Shown here: positions 28,529-41,603 of the stretch, in pieces
Numbering within the stretch: the first letter of the stretch is position 1
How the letters are laid out: every line of letters begins with the position of its first letter
Assembly: GCA_017654935.2 (NCBI GenBank)
Contig: CM065682.1
Coordinates: 76,337,993 to 76,401,992 of the forward strand
Source: Phymorhynchus buccinoides
Taxonomy: Eukaryota > Mollusca > Gastropoda > Neogastropoda > Raphitomidae
Direction: 5' to 3'
Length of the DNA: 64,000 bases
Notes under the pieces: model-generated
Told to the model about the DNA's origin: nothing
What the model saw: only the letters and a program-made list of their open reading frames with translations
Database searches by the model: none
Program-made: the position numbers and the translations under genes

Positions 28529-29250
28529 ACGATGACGATGATGATGACGATGACGATATGATGATGATGATAACGATAATGATGACGATAACGATAATGA
28601 TAACGATGATAACGATGACGATAATGATGACGATAACGATAATGATAACGATAATGATGACGATAACGATAATGATAACGATAATGATGACGATAACGAT
28701 AATGATAACGATAATGATAACGATGACGATAGCGATAATGACCATAACGATAATGATGATGATGATAACGATAATGATGACGATAACGATAATGATAACG
28801 ATGATGACGATAACGATAATGATGATAACGATAACGATGACGATATTCGGATAACGATAATGATGACGATGACAATAATGATAACGATAAGGATGATGAT
28901 AACGATGATGATGACAATAACGATAATGATAACGATAATGATAACGATGATGACGATAACGATGACGATAGCGATAATGACCATAACGATAACGATGATG
29001 ACGATAATGATAACGATAATGATGACGATATTCGGATAACGATAATGATGACGATGACAATAATGATAACGATAAGGATGACAATAACGATAATGATGAC
29101 AATAACGATAATGATGACAATAACGATAATGATGATGATAACGATAATGATGACAATAACGATAGCGATGACAATAATGATGATGATAACGATAATGATT
29201 GACAATAATGATAGCGATGACATGATGATAACGATAATGATGGCGATGTC
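28529..29250. repeat. GATAAY/GATGAC satellite before e3
   Basis: About 720 nt of gataacgataatgatgacga-type words. Every frame is open on at least one strand only because of the repeat; no protein is implied. It leaves no T/C tract ahead of the e3 acceptor. C: 54163-54886. Confidence 0.97.
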
Positions 29251-29260
29251 CGTGGCGCAG

Positions 29261-29535
29261 GCATGGAGACATGCTGTACATGAAGCTGGAGGAGCGGGCC
29301 GGGGCGCAGAGCAGCGCCATGGAGACGGACGGGGCCGAGGCGGCATCCACCTCCTTCGCAGGTGCTGGGGGTGCGGCCGACTGCAGCAGCGCCCCCTCCC
29401 CGACCCCACTTTCCACCCCGCCTCCACCACCACCACCACCTCCTCCTTGGCAGGCGGTGAGGAGAAGGAGGACGAGGTGGACCTCATCCTCAGCAAGCAG
29501 GACGGAAAGATCTACAGGGACAGGAACGAACAGTT
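29261..29535 (+). CDS. NPLOC4: NPL4 exon e3, copy B (end of UBX-like part and linker; frameshifted)
   Basis: Starts after gtggcgcag; with two bases from e2 it gives K-HGDMLYMKLEERAG, matching vertebrate IKHGDLLFLF. Then a Ser/Thr/Ala-rich linker (AEAASTSFAGAGG, HPASTTTTTSS) and EDEVDLILSKQDGKIYRDRN then EQ, ending with TT before gtgagt. It is 275 nt; compared with C it has about 5 extra bases in the C-rich part near 29401, breaking the frame. After removing the private indels of B and C the exon is 270 nt and open. Confidence 0.85.
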
Positions 29536-29590
29536 GTGAGTTGCACTTGCAGTCTCTTATGTGTGTGCGTGTGTGTGTTGTTGTTGTTGT

Positions 29591-29807
29591 CAGGGCTCCC
29601 AGGGACCTCCATTTGGGGGTCTATGAAGCACTAAAATTCTACAGGACCCTCTAAAAGAATGTGCAGGGGGTCCAGGGATGCACTAGAAAAATTCTTTTTA
29701 GCATTCGCTATGCCACTGGGACCCTCTTTCCCGCCTCTAGGACCCTCTATACTGTGAGTGAAGGAGTCCCTGGGACCCCTTATTTTGTGGGAGAATTGGG
29801 AGCCCTG
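29591..29807. mobile_element. hAT-like MITE with 8-bp target duplication
   Basis: Ends CAGGGCTCCCAGGGACC and TGGGAGCCCTG, flanked by gttgttgt on both sides (29583-29590, 29808-29815). 217 bp, starting 56 nt after the e3 donor. C: about 55225-55446. Confidence 0.75.
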
Positions 29808-29840
29808 GTTGTTGTTGTCGTACCCTGGCTTAACGGTTAA

Positions 29841-30778
29841 ACCCTTTCGCCGCCAGCCATTTTTCAGCAAAACATTTCCATTAAACTTACCTGGGTAGAG
29901 AAAAGAATCTGTCTGCAATATTGGGGAATTCCTCTGTGACATATTTATATAATATATATAATAATAATAATGGGAATTTATATAGCGCTCTTTCTCACAT
30001 GAGCTCAGTGCGCTTTACATTGATAACAAAAACATTAAAGGCAAACAAATAATGAATCATTAGAAAGTAAAATAAACATGATGATTGCACGCAACGTTCT
30101 CTTAGTCTTACACACTCACACACACACACACATACACACACGTACGTGTGCGCACACATACATACACACACACGTATGCACGCCTGTATGCATGCGGCAC
30201 ACACACACATAACATGCACAAACACACGCACACATGAAACGCACGCACGCACACATACACACACCATTATACAAGAGTAAAATAGTTACTATATGGAAAT
30301 TCTAAGAAGAAACATAGACCACATTCACATTCTCAATCAAGTTTGAATACAATACTGCAACTTAAAATAAAATCATACTGCCATCAACATACCAATTACA
30401 TGACTAATCATAATTATTAATAGACAAATTTTGCAAAAACAAAAATACCCTTCTACCTCATTTACAAGCATTTAAAGTTTACAAGACGTAGACATTCTAC
30501 ATACAAAATACGAATTATAAAATATTTGTAAATACATTTTTTTTTACAAGATTTATGCAATGAAACGGACCCCCCCCCCCCCCCCCCCCCCCCCCCCACC
30601 CTCATACACAAACGCTAATCAATCATAATTATGTCTGAAACAAGTAAAGTAAGGCCTATCCTTACCTCCCAAGATTAAGGGAATAGGGTTTTTGGATAAC
30701 AGACCCTGATTTGATGCCTTTTAGTGACATGGGTGTTGAATCATTGTGGTGCAAAAATGCGACGTTGGTGTTGAAGGG
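29841..30778. mobile_element. piggyBac-like MITE enlarged by insertions
   Basis: TTAA at 29837-29840 and 30779-30782; ends (A)CCCTTTCGCCGCC and ...TTGGTGTTGAAGGG. Inside are a 'tttatatagcgctctttctc ... gcgctttacattg' repeat (29970-30020), a CA-rich microsatellite (30111-30265) and a 28-C run. Copy A has its right part (1-662); C: 55480-56436. Confidence 0.7.
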
Positions 30779-30782
30779 TTAA

Positions 30783-31199
30783 AGACTCCAGGGATCGTCC
30801 CAACAGCCGAAGCGCTTGAACACTGTGGTACAAATGCACCCGCTAGGGATGAGAATGTTACGTGTGTATGTGAGACCGTTTTTGATAAACCCTGCCATGT
30901 GCGTGGGCAGCCACACTCCGACTTCGAAGGATTTTGGAGACTGATGATGTTATGCTAGGAGCTTGCCATGGCTAAAGACAATCTCCACACACCTATGCCG
31001 AACATAACAACATTTTGATGTAGCTTTGGTATTCTGCCGCCATTTAAAAAAAAATCTTTAAAACAATTTTCTCCTTTGAGCTCCTGTCAAAGCAGACTGT
31101 CAGCTAATGTAGCGTAGGCTTAGGCCTATCCTTACCTCCCAAATTATGAAAATAGGGTCTTCGGATAACAGGCCCTGATTTCATGCCTTTTTAGTGACA
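30783..31199. other. SINE (-) and MITE end, copy B
   Basis: Same succession as 667-1083 of copy A: SINE fragment to about 30929, unique AT-rich DNA, then a piggyBac-like MITE right end. Confidence 0.65.
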
Positions 31200-32176
31200 T
31201 GGGTGTTAAACCATTGCGGTGCATAAATGCGACATTGGCAGTGAAAGGGTTAAAGTACCGCAAAATATGGACTATAAGCCGCTACTATGAGGGTTAAAGT
31301 ACTGCAAAACATGGACTATAAGCCGCTACTATGATGGTTAAAGTACCGCAAAACATGGACTATAAGCCGCTACTATGAGGGGAAAAGTACCGCAAAACAT
31401 GGACTATAAGCCGCTACTATGAGGGGAAAAGTACCGCAAAACATGGACTATAAGCCGCAACTATGAGGGGAAAAGTACTGCAAAACATGGACTATAAGCC
31501 GCTACTATGAGGGTTAAAGTACCGCAAAACATGGACTATAAGCCGCTACTATGATGGTTAAAGTACCGCAAAACATGGACTATAAGCCGCTACTATGATG
31601 GTTAAAGTACCGCAAAACATGGACTATAAGCCGCTACTATGATGGTTAAAGTACCGCAAAACATGGACTATAAGCCGCTACTATGATGGTTAAAGTACCG
31701 CAAAACATGGACTATAAGCCGCTACTATGAGGGTTAAAGTACCGCAAAACATGGACTATAAGCCGCTACTATGAGGGTTAAAGTACCGCAAAACATGGAC
31801 TATAAGCCGCAACTATGAGGGGAAAAGTACTGCAAAACATGGACTATAAGCCGCTACTATGAGGGTTAAAGTACCGCAAAACATGGACTATAAGCCGCTA
31901 CTATGATGGTTAAAGTACCGCAAAACATGGACTATAAGCCGCTACTATGATGGTTAAAGTACCGCAAAACATGGACTATAAGCCGCAACTATGAGGGGAA
32001 AAGTACTGCAAAACATGGACTATAAGCCGCTACTATGAGGGTTAAAGTACCGCAAAACATGGACTATAAGCCGCTACTATGAGGGTTAAAGTAGCGGCTT
32101 ATAGTCCATATTTTGCGGTACTTTAACCCTTTCACCGCCAATGTCGCATTTATGCACCGCAATGGTTTAGCACCCA
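31200..32176. repeat. Inverted 86-nt arms with 19 x 44 bp minisatellite, copy B
   Basis: Arms 31200-31285 and 32091-32176; array 31257-32092. Order of unit variants differs from A and C although the number is the same. Both arms carry cattggc / gccaatg where A and C carry catgggc / gcccatg. Confidence 0.92.
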
Positions 32177-32488
32177 TAGACTTAGCACTTATAGACTGAT
32201 GTGGCTTATCTGCGGATTTTCTTTCCACTCTATATTTATCAGTATGTTTAAATCTGTTTCTGGCCACATTCTTTAGCCTATTTTGAGCTTCTTTAGACTC
32301 AAAACTGGTTCTGGTTAATATCAATAGATTCAAATCTCATGTTTAAAGTATCTGAGAGCCTTGAATACTCATGTTCTGATAGGAGAATTTATATATTTGT
32401 GTTGCTTTGTGCACATACAATTTTCTCTGCGGCTTATAAACTGGTGCGGCTTATATGTGAATAAATACCTAATATTCTGTCAATTTAA

Positions 32489-33110
32489 CTCTCTCTATAC
32501 TATTGTACGCTATAGCGTACATGACGCGCACAAACGTTCCATACTAGGCGGGTTTGCGTCATTACATAAAAATTATTTAAAAAATAATGCTTAACCGCAC
32601 AGTTTTGAACATTTGCTGTATTGTTTATAATGATAAAAGCTAGCATATGTTATTATTCCAAAGTAATTTTTTTTATTATTAGCAGATTTAAAAAAAAGCG
32701 TAACAAAGAAGATGAAGAGGGGGAGTGACTCGTTTTCATTCTTTGCGGTACTAAAAATAGACTGGAAGTGATTTCATTGGTTGAAAACTATTAAGGGACC
32801 GTAGAGGAACACTTCTATACTAGTTTGGGTTGCATGGCTTCGTGGAGTTGTGAATTGTGAATGGTTAAACGCTATGTACGCTATAGCGTACATTAGTATT
32901 GAACGGTTGTAAAGGGAAGCAATCAGCCAGTAAAGAGTGAGGGATGGAAGTTCAGTTTAACGTCGCGTATCGGCTTTCGCCATGTACGACGGGCTGAACA
33001 AACCAACCAGGGTATAAACAAAAATTTATGTTCCTGAATCACTGTCTTAGCCAAAAGGCTGAGAAGCGATCAGTTTTGTCTGAACATTCGCGTCAAAGTA
33101 AAGAGTGAGT
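32489..33110 (+). mobile_element. TTAA MITE with nested U2-headed SINE, copy B
   Basis: Same as 2373-2994. SINE at 32941-33096 (-) between agtaaagagtga repeats. Confidence 0.8.
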
Positions 33111-33213
33111 TTAAGGGATGCGGTTTATATACAGGTGCGTCTTATAGTCCAGTTTTTACAGTATATACTTTATAAAGGTTCAGTGGTTAATTGTTTATGT
33201 TGTCTATTTACAG

Positions 33214-33262
33214 ATGTCGCCACGGGCCCAAAGGAAAGTGTCTTCATTGCGTACCGTTGGAG
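33214..33262 (+). CDS. NPLOC4: NPL4 exon e4, copy B
   Basis: Identical to 3098-3146; encodes CRHGPKGKCLHCVPLE. Confidence 0.93.
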
Positions 33263-33735
33263 GTAAGCAAAATCAAAACATTTATATTATTTAGAACATT
33301 TGATAATGGGGACATTTTATTTTTTGTGTTTTCTGTAACATTTGACACAACAACCAAAATTTTAAAGAAAGGCAGATCTGGTCAGGTTTTATTTTCATTT
33401 TGGGTGCAGTTTTTCTCTGCAATAACAGATATGAATTTTGTTGCGATGAAAACTCTTTTTTTTTAAACACGCTTACAACCTAAAGCATTTGAAAGGTAGG
33501 TAGGTTGAGGCCAAATTATTTTTGAGAAATGCTTTTTGAGTTTCTATTCAATTTTAGACTATCAGTTACCAAGTTTGAAAGAAATTTAGATTTGAAAATT
33601 CTGAAGAATGATTGTTAGAAAAGAAATGTATAGACATTGAAGAAAGACATGATGAAACCAGGATTATTTTATCAAAAAGTTATTTTATATTAGAGGGGAT
33701 TGTCTGCTTCATTGTGTTTATCATAACATTAGCCC

Positions 33736-33901
33736 TTCCCCCGAAGACGGAGTGTGGCTGCCCACGTGGCGGGGTAATCAAAAACGGTCACACACATAAT
33801 GTTCCCATCCCTAGCTGATGCACTTGTACCATAGTGTTCATTTGCTTCGGCTGTTGGGATGATCCCTGGAGTCTTTTAGCCAGGGTACACAACCAACTAA
33901 C
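33736..33901 (+). mobile_element. SINE, 'CGAAGACGGAG' family, copy B
   Basis: Same insertion and target duplication as 3620-3785. Confidence 0.75.
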
Positions 33902-34791
33902 CATAACATTAGCCCCTTCACTGCCAAAGGAAAACTGAAAAATTCAATTATCGATTTTCTTATTATGCAATTTAAAGACCCACCACTCCCATGTGTTAAG
34001 ATCAGTGTTTTCATGTTCTCCCTCTTATCACTGGTAAGAAATCTTAAGAAATCTTCCAAGCATAATAGGGAAAATACACGTGACGTGGTGGGGTCCTTTA
34101 AAGAGACCTGTTAGACTCAATCTGAGGAAATGTTCTAGAGATATGTATTTTTTTAAATTTTATATATAGCGCAACACCTCTCAGTTAAACTGGAGCTCTT
34201 TGCGCTTTGCAATTTATTAAGATAAGATACATTAATAAAGAAACAAAACCGCAAAGTTGCATCAAGTTTACCAAAGTTTGTTCCTCGGTATAGAGAGCAA
34301 TGTCCCATCAATGATGTGCCCCATGAAGAGGATAGTTAACGCTTTCTGCACTGTGTGTTGACGCAACTTCAAATTTTTTTTACGGGGATCTAAAATAAAA
34401 TCGCTGTTCACAAGAAGTTTGTACTGTGAAACTGAAACTGAAAGCAGAAGTCTTCAGTTGTGAAAACGATCGCCATGACGTAGTCATGATACAATGCTTC
34501 AATGCTTAAAATGGCACAATCAGTGGAGAGGTAAGCATGCCGTTTTATTCGGCTTGTGTAAGACAATGTTTTCTTGTCAGGAGATGAAGACTTTGCTTCT
34601 TTATTTTAAAAAAATGCTTCAGCTTCAGGTGGCTGCGCTCCCTGACCCCCGCTCTCTCGGGGGAGGGGGGGGGGGGAATAACCCCCCAGTTTATATTTCC
34701 AGATTTTGATTCTGGAAAGTTGGCAGCTGTGTGACTGGGATGTGTGCCTTGTTTCAGCCCCATGTTGAACAGAACATGTGCCTTGTTTCAG

Positions 34792-34886
34792 CCCTACGAT
34801 GAACAGTTCCTGAAGAGCTGTGACCCCCCTATCAAGTTCCTCTCCTTTCATTCCCATCTGCGCAAACTCACCGGAGGAGTGGACAA
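34792..34886 (+). CDS. NPLOC4: NPL4 exon e5, copy B
   Basis: Identical to 4672-4766, with the duplicated acceptor directly upstream. Confidence 0.93.
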
Positions 34887-35965
34887 GTAGGTTACATTTT
34901 ATAGATTAATTTTAGATTTATTGAGTATTTTTTCAGTAAGAAATGAAATGAAAAACATACGCATCTAATCTTTGGATGCTCTTTTTGACAAGCGAAGTGA
35001 GTATATGCATGCATGCTTTGGTGTGTGTTGGGGGGGGGGGGGGTGGGGGGGGGGGGGGGGGGGGGGGGGGGTAGTGTGTGTTTGCTTTCAATCTAACCTC
35101 AAACCCACCTGTTCCCCCGTCATTGAGGCTCCACTCTCTTTTCTCTTCTCTCTCTTGCCTTTAGGTCTGTTTCTGCTGTATACCATTTATGTCATATGTG
35201 TGTGTTCGCTTGGTATTGTATTTTGTTTGAATGCTAACGTGTGTGCGCGCTTTGATTTGATTTATATCAAGATTCCGCGCTGTATGCTGTTGTTGTTTTT
35301 GTGTGGTCCTTGGTTCATTAAAAGCTTGAACATAGCAATTTTCTCAAAAACTACAAATAATAGCACAACCAAACATTGCATGACGATGAGTAATATCACA
35401 TTATGTTTGCAGTGACTGCTTTTCATTAAAGAAAGTCACCAGAACAAGCAATGGTTCAAGCAATGAATTCAGTTGATTAGCCATTTCATTTACCAAGTTT
35501 TTGTTTGTTTGTTTGTTTTTGGTTTGTTGTGTGTGTTTTTAAAAAAAAAATTCTTTCTTCTGCGTTCCCCAGGCCAAATGGCCATAATGGGTAAGGTACG
35601 TATGTGTCCGGTTTTCAGTTTTTACTGGTCTCCACGCTGCGTACAGCAGAAACATTCCGATTTCGGAGGAGCTCAAGGGAAAAAAATAATTGGGAAGATT
35701 TTTTTGGAAAAAAGGCAGAAAGATAGTAGATGACAGTAAGCAAAGGGAAAAGGCAGAGTCAAAGAGAGTGGCAGATTAGAGGAAGTTACCAGTACAGAAC
35801 TTCCAGAAGGCGGGGAAACTTCAACTATGTTTTACGAAAGCCCCCCCCCCCCCTTATCCCCATGAGGAACCCTTTTTTTTTTTTTCTTTTTTTTAATAAA
35901 AAGGAACTCATGGATGTAAGCAACATTCCAGTGGAAAAACGTGTCCTTTTTGTTCTATCTTTCAG

Positions 35966-36089
35966 AGGGAAGTTTGTCAACTTGGAGAACATCTCGTGCA
36001 AGATCAAGGCTGGGTGTAAAGAGCACCCGCCCTGGCCGGGGGGCATCTGCACCAAGTGTCAGCCCAACGCGGTCACCCTCAACAGACAG
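35966..36089 (+). CDS. NPLOC4: NPL4 exon e6, copy B
   Basis: Identical to 5840-5963 (second zinc-binding group). Confidence 0.94.
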
Positions 36090-36319
36090 GTCAGGGGCTG
36101 CACGGGGCCTGTGCCTATTTTCTCGGGGTTTTTTTTTCCTCCAATTTTGTACCATTATCTCATCTTTTCAGGGATGCTCCTCCTTTCAGGATGTCCTGAA
36201 TTGCAGGGTTTTTAAAATTGCCTGGAGCTGGCGTCGCCGGATTATGAGAATTTGAGAAGCAACGATTTTCTCACACACACACACACACACATAGTTTTGT
36301 TCAATAAAAAGGGCCTATA

Positions 36320-36507
36320 TACCGTATTTTTCGGACTATAACTTATAGTATAAGGCGATACTTTTTTTCCAAGACTCAAACCCCTGTGCCTTACAATGTG
36401 ACTGATGAAATAGTAAGAAAATATAATAACAAAATCTGAAATGTTTGGGGGTGCGCCTTATATACAAAGGTGCGTCTTATACTAGTTATAGTCCGGAAAA
36501 TATGGTA
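36320..36507. mobile_element. CCGTATTTTTCGGACTATAA MITE, copy B
   Basis: Same as 6192-6371 with small indels. Confidence 0.7.
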
Positions 36508-36848
36508 AGCATTTGCTATATTCAATGAAACAAATTTTATTTTAGTGCTGTATTCAAAGGAATGTAGCACTTGTACTAGTCTAGAGGGGTGAAAAAAAGA
36601 GCAGTAAATGTGTTTGTGTGTGCGCTGCCCCTGCACTCCGCCGGGGCTGCCCCCTTGCAGGATTTTTTTAATTTCCCAGGAGCACCAATGTATTTTTATG
36701 ACAATAGGTACAGCAGAGCTGCCTACAGCCCCTCCCCCCCCCCCCTCCTTTTTCTTCCCCCCCTCCCAGTATGGCCACTTGGCCTGGGAACGCAGAAGTA
36801 GAAGAAGAAGTACATGAAGTGTGAGTTGTGGTCCCTGTCTGTCCCCAG

Positions 36849-37185
36849 ACGTACCGCCATGTGGACTACATCATGTTTGAGAACCCCATTATGGCCATAT
36901 GGCTTGGGAACGCAGAAGAAGAAGTAGAAGTATGTCGGTTATGCAGGGATGCATGTGGGTGTGCCTGAAGCCTGAATTCAGGCAATTTGATGCAGGTTTC
37001 AGGCAGTTTGTCTGCCTGAAGAGAAGGCTCTTATGTAAGGACCCATGATCTTGACATGACCGGTATATCAAGGGTTGGATAGAAAGTTCAGGCGTAAACT
37101 TCGGTCACCGCATGCAGCCATGCGTATGGTCCCTGTCTGTCCCCAGACGTACCGCCATGTGAACTACATCATGTTTGAGAACCCC
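36849..37185 (+). repeat. Two partial copies of e7 5' edge, copy B
   Basis: Exon parts 36849-36887 and 37147-37185, each after tctgtccccag, as in copy A. Confidence 0.88.
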
Positions 37186-37272
37186 ATTATGGCCACTTGG
37201 CCTGGGAACGCAGAGGAAGAAGTAGAAGAAGAAGTACATGAAGTGTGAGTTGTGGTCCCTGTCTGTCCCCAG

Positions 37273-37452
37273 ACGTACCGCCATGTGGACTACATCATGT
37301 TTGAGAACCCCACGGTGGCTGACCGCCTGCTGAACTACTGGCGCAGCACGGGCAACCAGCGCATCGGGATCCTGTACGGCCGCTACGAGCCGCACAAAGA
37401 CGTGCCCCTGGGCCTCAAGGCCACCGTGGCCGCCATCTATGAGCCCCCCCAG
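37273..37452 (+). CDS. NPLOC4: NPL4 exon e7, copy B
   Basis: Identical to 7140-7319 (MPN-like domain start). Confidence 0.94.
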
Positions 37453-37868
37453 GTCAGCATCAGGAGGCGCGAAAGAAAAAAACAAGGGGCAGAGCCCGCA
37501 ATGACTCGCTCAGTGTGTATGTGTGTGTTTGCGCGTGTGTGTGTCCCGCTTGGAAATGAAACAGTCAAGTTAAAAATAATAAAAAAATAAAATATAAGTA
37601 TGTGTCTGGTACATTTGTTTCTTTGTGGTCAGAAACCCTTATGGACAGTAAAAGTTTACCGTGGACTGTTTTTACCTTGTGATTTTATCCATTTTTAATA
37701 TTACGTGGTAAGATTTAACGTGGTGACAGCCTTGAATGGCCTTAGTTGTCGACGGGGCTATGATTGTAATCTTAATCTTAACCAGTTAACAATGGCTGTT
37801 GATGTATGTTTGTTCACTTCCTTTTCGTAGGGGCCTTGGCCTATTTGGACAAATTATTTGCAGTCGCA

Positions 37869-37870
<2 letters not shown>

Positions 37871-37935
<65 letters not shown>

Positions 37936-37938
37936 ATC

Positions 37939-37973
<35 letters not shown>

Positions 37974-38051
37974 CTCCACGTTCATGCTCTCATACGATCT
38001 CTCTTCCTTATCTTTCTCTCTCTCTCTCTCTCTCCTCTCTCTCCTCTCTCT

Positions 38052-38097
<46 letters not shown>
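37871..38097. repeat. (CT)n microsatellite, copy B
   Basis: Interrupted by several extra C and T bases compared with A and C. Confidence 0.95.
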
Positions 38098-38104
<7 letters not shown>

Positions 38105-38287
38105 TTGTCTTTTAAATGGTCGCACATTTCTAAAGTTGATGTAATAAATTTTAATGATAATATTTTGGTTGGTATGATGAATTGCGTTTCACACCAGATT
38201 TGATGAATGTTCTTTTCAGTCCTGCTGTGCTTCTGTCACGTTGTTGCACCTAACATGAATTTCCCCTTTTTGAGACAATGAAGTATA

Positions 38288-39129
38288 CAGTCAATCCTCT
38301 ATTTTAAGATTTCAAAAAAGTCAGGAAAAATTGCTCTTAAGCTTAAATTGGAGGTGGTCCTATATCAGAGGTCGTTTTAATATAAAGTATTCAACATCCG
38401 TTCCAAAAATAAAAATCAGTCTTAAATGAGAGGAGGTCTTTTAAAGGAGGGTCTTATAATAGAGGTTTGACTGTATAATAGACGATTTTCGGGAAAAACT
38501 AGAGGAGAGCGCTTTGTGAAAATTAGAGATGTTTACCTCCATTACTCAGTCAAATACCATAGCAACAATGCAACAGTGGCGTCGAAGCTTGAAACCGGAG
38601 GAAGCGAGTCAGTGACTTGCAAACATTTTTTTTGGAAAAATTAGGGGTGGCCAGTGGCCACAAACTGATAAAACCTGCAAAATATGACGTAAAAATATAA
38701 ATGACAAATTTTTAGAATGACGCAAGGTGTTCTAAGTGCTGTATGTCTGCTGAAATACACGAGTCGATAGGCTACGAGAGCTGATGGTAGAGTGACTTCC
38801 CCTGTTTGACCCGATTGAATTAGGCAAGATCACTCCCACACACACCATGAAATTACTCCCCTTAACCCTTTCAACGCTAGCCATTCCTCAGCCAAAATTT
38901 ACCATTAAACTTACCCGGGTAGAGAAAATATTTGGTCTGCAATATTGGGGATTCCTCTGTGACATGCATAAAATAGGGCCTATCCTTACCTCCCAAAATT
39001 AAGAACATAAGGTTACTGGATGCCAGACCCTCATTTGATGCCTTTCAGTGACATGGGTGTTAAATCATTGTGGTACCAAGAGGCGACAGTGGCGATGAAA
39101 GGGTTAATTATTTCCGAGCAACTCCTATT
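38288..39129. mobile_element. pogo-like MITE and e8-abutting transposon, copy B
   Basis: 38288-38473 as 8148-8333; 38477-39129 as 8337-8984 with the piggyBac-like MITE at 38876-39103. The transposon end is again 7 nt before e8. Confidence 0.7.
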
Positions 39130-39136
39130 GAACCAG

Positions 39137-39298
39137 GTGAACTCCCCCAACCGGGTGGAGCTGCTGGAGGACCCCAAGGGGGACCAGGTGACAGAGGTGG
39201 CCAGGGGCCTGGGGCTGGTGCCTGTGGGCTGGATCTTCCTGGACCTGGTGGCTGAAGACCTCTCCAAGGGCACCGTCAAGAACTTCAGGGGAAACATC
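39137..39298 (+). CDS. NPLOC4: NPL4 exon e8, copy B
   Basis: Identical to 8992-9153. Confidence 0.94.
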
Positions 39299-39326
39299 GT
39301 GAGTGGAACAAGCATAGGCGCTACTG

Positions 39327-39647
39327 CAGTGGAACCTCCCTTATAAGACCTTCAAAATCATCCAAAATGAGGTCTTATAAGGGAGGGGGGGGGGGGGGTC
39401 TTATAAGGGGGGTAATTTTAATACTTACAAAAGTAGTGAAATTCTGATCGCTTCTCGGCCTTTTGGCTGGGACAGTGATTCAGGAACATAAATTTTTGTT
39501 TATACCCTGGTTGGTTTGTTCAGCCCGTCGTACATGGCGAAAGCCGATACGCGACGTTAAACTGAACTTCCATACTTACAAAGAAGGGCAATGTCTCAGA
39601 GAAGTAGGTCTTATGTGGGAGGGAGTCTTATATGGGAGGTTCCACTG
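39327..39647. mobile_element. pogo-like MITE with U2-headed SINE, copy B
   Basis: SINE at 39432-39571 (+) with atacttacaaa on both sides, as in copy A. Confidence 0.8.
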
Positions 39648-40696
39648 TATTTCAGTTTTACACTGATTTCAATATTTTAATTTTTACCAGAAACTGAACT
39701 TTATTTTTTTTTTTTAATTCATCCATGCCTTCAGGGTTTTTTTCATATTTGGCTGAGTTTGCTACCTGTGAACAAGCCATAGGGGTGTGGGGGTACGTAG
39801 ATACTGTATGCATAGGCATGATTGAAGTAGTCCGGTATCAGAACGCCCGCGGTTTTGGTAGCCACTGGGCGTGGTTTTGGCACTGCCGGCCGCGGTTTTG
39901 TGCTTCATGAGGCAGCGCGATCTTATTCTCAAATGGTATTCTTAACGGTTTGTTTTTATACTGCGCCTTTGGAAACGAAAAATTGCGGCCATGTTTTTTT
40001 TTTCTTCCGAGTTTAGAGCTCTCGAGACTGTTTCACTGTTTCAGAGATTGTTTTGGTGACAGTGATTTTGATTTGGGTTTTAAATGAGTCGATTAGAGGA
40101 TATGATCGCGGGAGACTACGATGATATGAGAACTTTGAACTTTTCCGCAAGAAATCGGGTAGCGAATGATCACAATGATGCCGACTACGGACTAGAGTTT
40201 TGTGGGGTCCGACTCGGATGTGGACTCCGAGTCATGGCGAGTGTTGTTTCGTGGATCCGTTCCGCGGATTGGACTCTGGAGTATTCTGATGCCTGGTAGT
40301 TCAGGCAGTGCTCCTGGAATCAGGATTGGAAAAGCTGGTAGAAAGAGTCTTCAGGAATGGCCATCTTTGTCATCCGGAACCACAGTCTTATAAACATTTC
40401 TTGCAAAACTGATGGCAGATTAAAACAACAGAGCTAATTCTAGAGCGCGGGATTGGTACAATCCCCCGAAAATCTGTTCCTTCCCGCGATAATCGAGTCT
40501 TAATGTGGGCCGACTCCCGCACATTTGCAGAACTGCCCGCTATTTTCACCGATCGCTGCGGGCATGGCGTTCGTCGTCTGCAAAACCTGTTGTCTAGGCT
40601 ACACAAACTGATCAATCAATCGCGTTCATCTCATTCATCTTGAATACCGACGAGAACTTGCGAGAGTTTAAGCCGCCATATTGGATTTCTTCCAAA

Positions 40697-40903
40697 ATGA
40701 AGCGCGTAGCCACGCTCCTTGATTTTGACTTTCGCGGAGGCAAAGTGAAAAAAAAGCAGTCTGTGCCACATGATGAGTCAGAGTGTGGAGAAGAGCTTGA
40801 AGAAACGGCGACTTCATCCAAAAACTCGGAGAAGCAGCCCGATGACAGCGCCAGTGCAAGGGAACACCGGTCCCAAGACGACTGGCTGAAGAAGTGGCCA
40901 TAG
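40697..40903 (+). pseudogene. Transposon-encoded N-terminal fragment, copy B
   Basis: Copy of 10544-10772; ends DDWLKKWP then TAG where A has TGG. Lys-rich run one codon shorter. Confidence 0.4.
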
Positions 40904-41449
40904 CTGTATCCAGTGGACCTGCCACCAATCCCCCCATTTTTTATTCTTAGGGGGGGACCTGCCCCCCTTTTTTCCATCATAGGGGGGGGGGGGGGGATCC
41001 CCCCTTTTTCAAATTCTAGAATCAGCCTGAACTACCAATCAATCAGATGACAAGATTGTTACTTCCAACACTGTCCGAGTTACATGGGTCTGGCAAACTT
41101 GTCGTATACAAGGATTTCCTGTTTTTGAATACTTTCATCCAGAAAAGGAAATTCCTTTTTTAAATTTGTCAAACAAAATCTGTGTGTCCTACTGTATTTT
41201 CAAAACACTTTAAATAAAGCATTTGTATAAATGTGGAAAAAGCAAGCTAAAATACCTTCTAAACGTATCATTTTTTTCAGTCTTGTCTGTGGGGACATTT
41301 ACCCTGGATCCCGGCCTTCTTTTTTTCAGATTTTTTTTTCATATTTTGTGTAGTGCACCCATATATTTTACCTAAATTATATCACCAATATTGAGTGGAT
41401 GCCATGATTGAAACTGGTGAAACTGTGTGTGTGCGTGTCCTGCTGGCAG

Positions 41450-41603
41450 GTCTTCCCACTTTCCTAAGCGCACGGTAGGAGTTGCATCCTGGCGGCACGT
41501 CCAGAACGCACACTCCCAGGCCCTGCCATAGCTTGGCCAGGGAGGGCCACTGTTCCCCTTTCGGGCTCCAACAGGTTTGTCCACCGTGTCATCGCCGACC
41601 TTG
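41450..41603 (+). pseudogene. NPLOC4: NPL4 exon e9, copy B, error-rich
   Basis: Recognisable by ggcagg...cttcccactttcctaagcg, ggcggcacgtccagaacgca and atcgccgaccttg|gtagg. 27 net extra bases destroy the frame. The donor-edge array follows at about 41935-42230, also garbled. Confidence 0.7.

Noticed and set aside
28529..29250. Acidic 'DDDNDN' or 'MMTITIM' proteins of up to 370 residues on both strands
   Set aside because: Product of the GATAAY satellite, open in several frames on both strands at once. Only e3 itself, at the edge of some of these frames, is coding.
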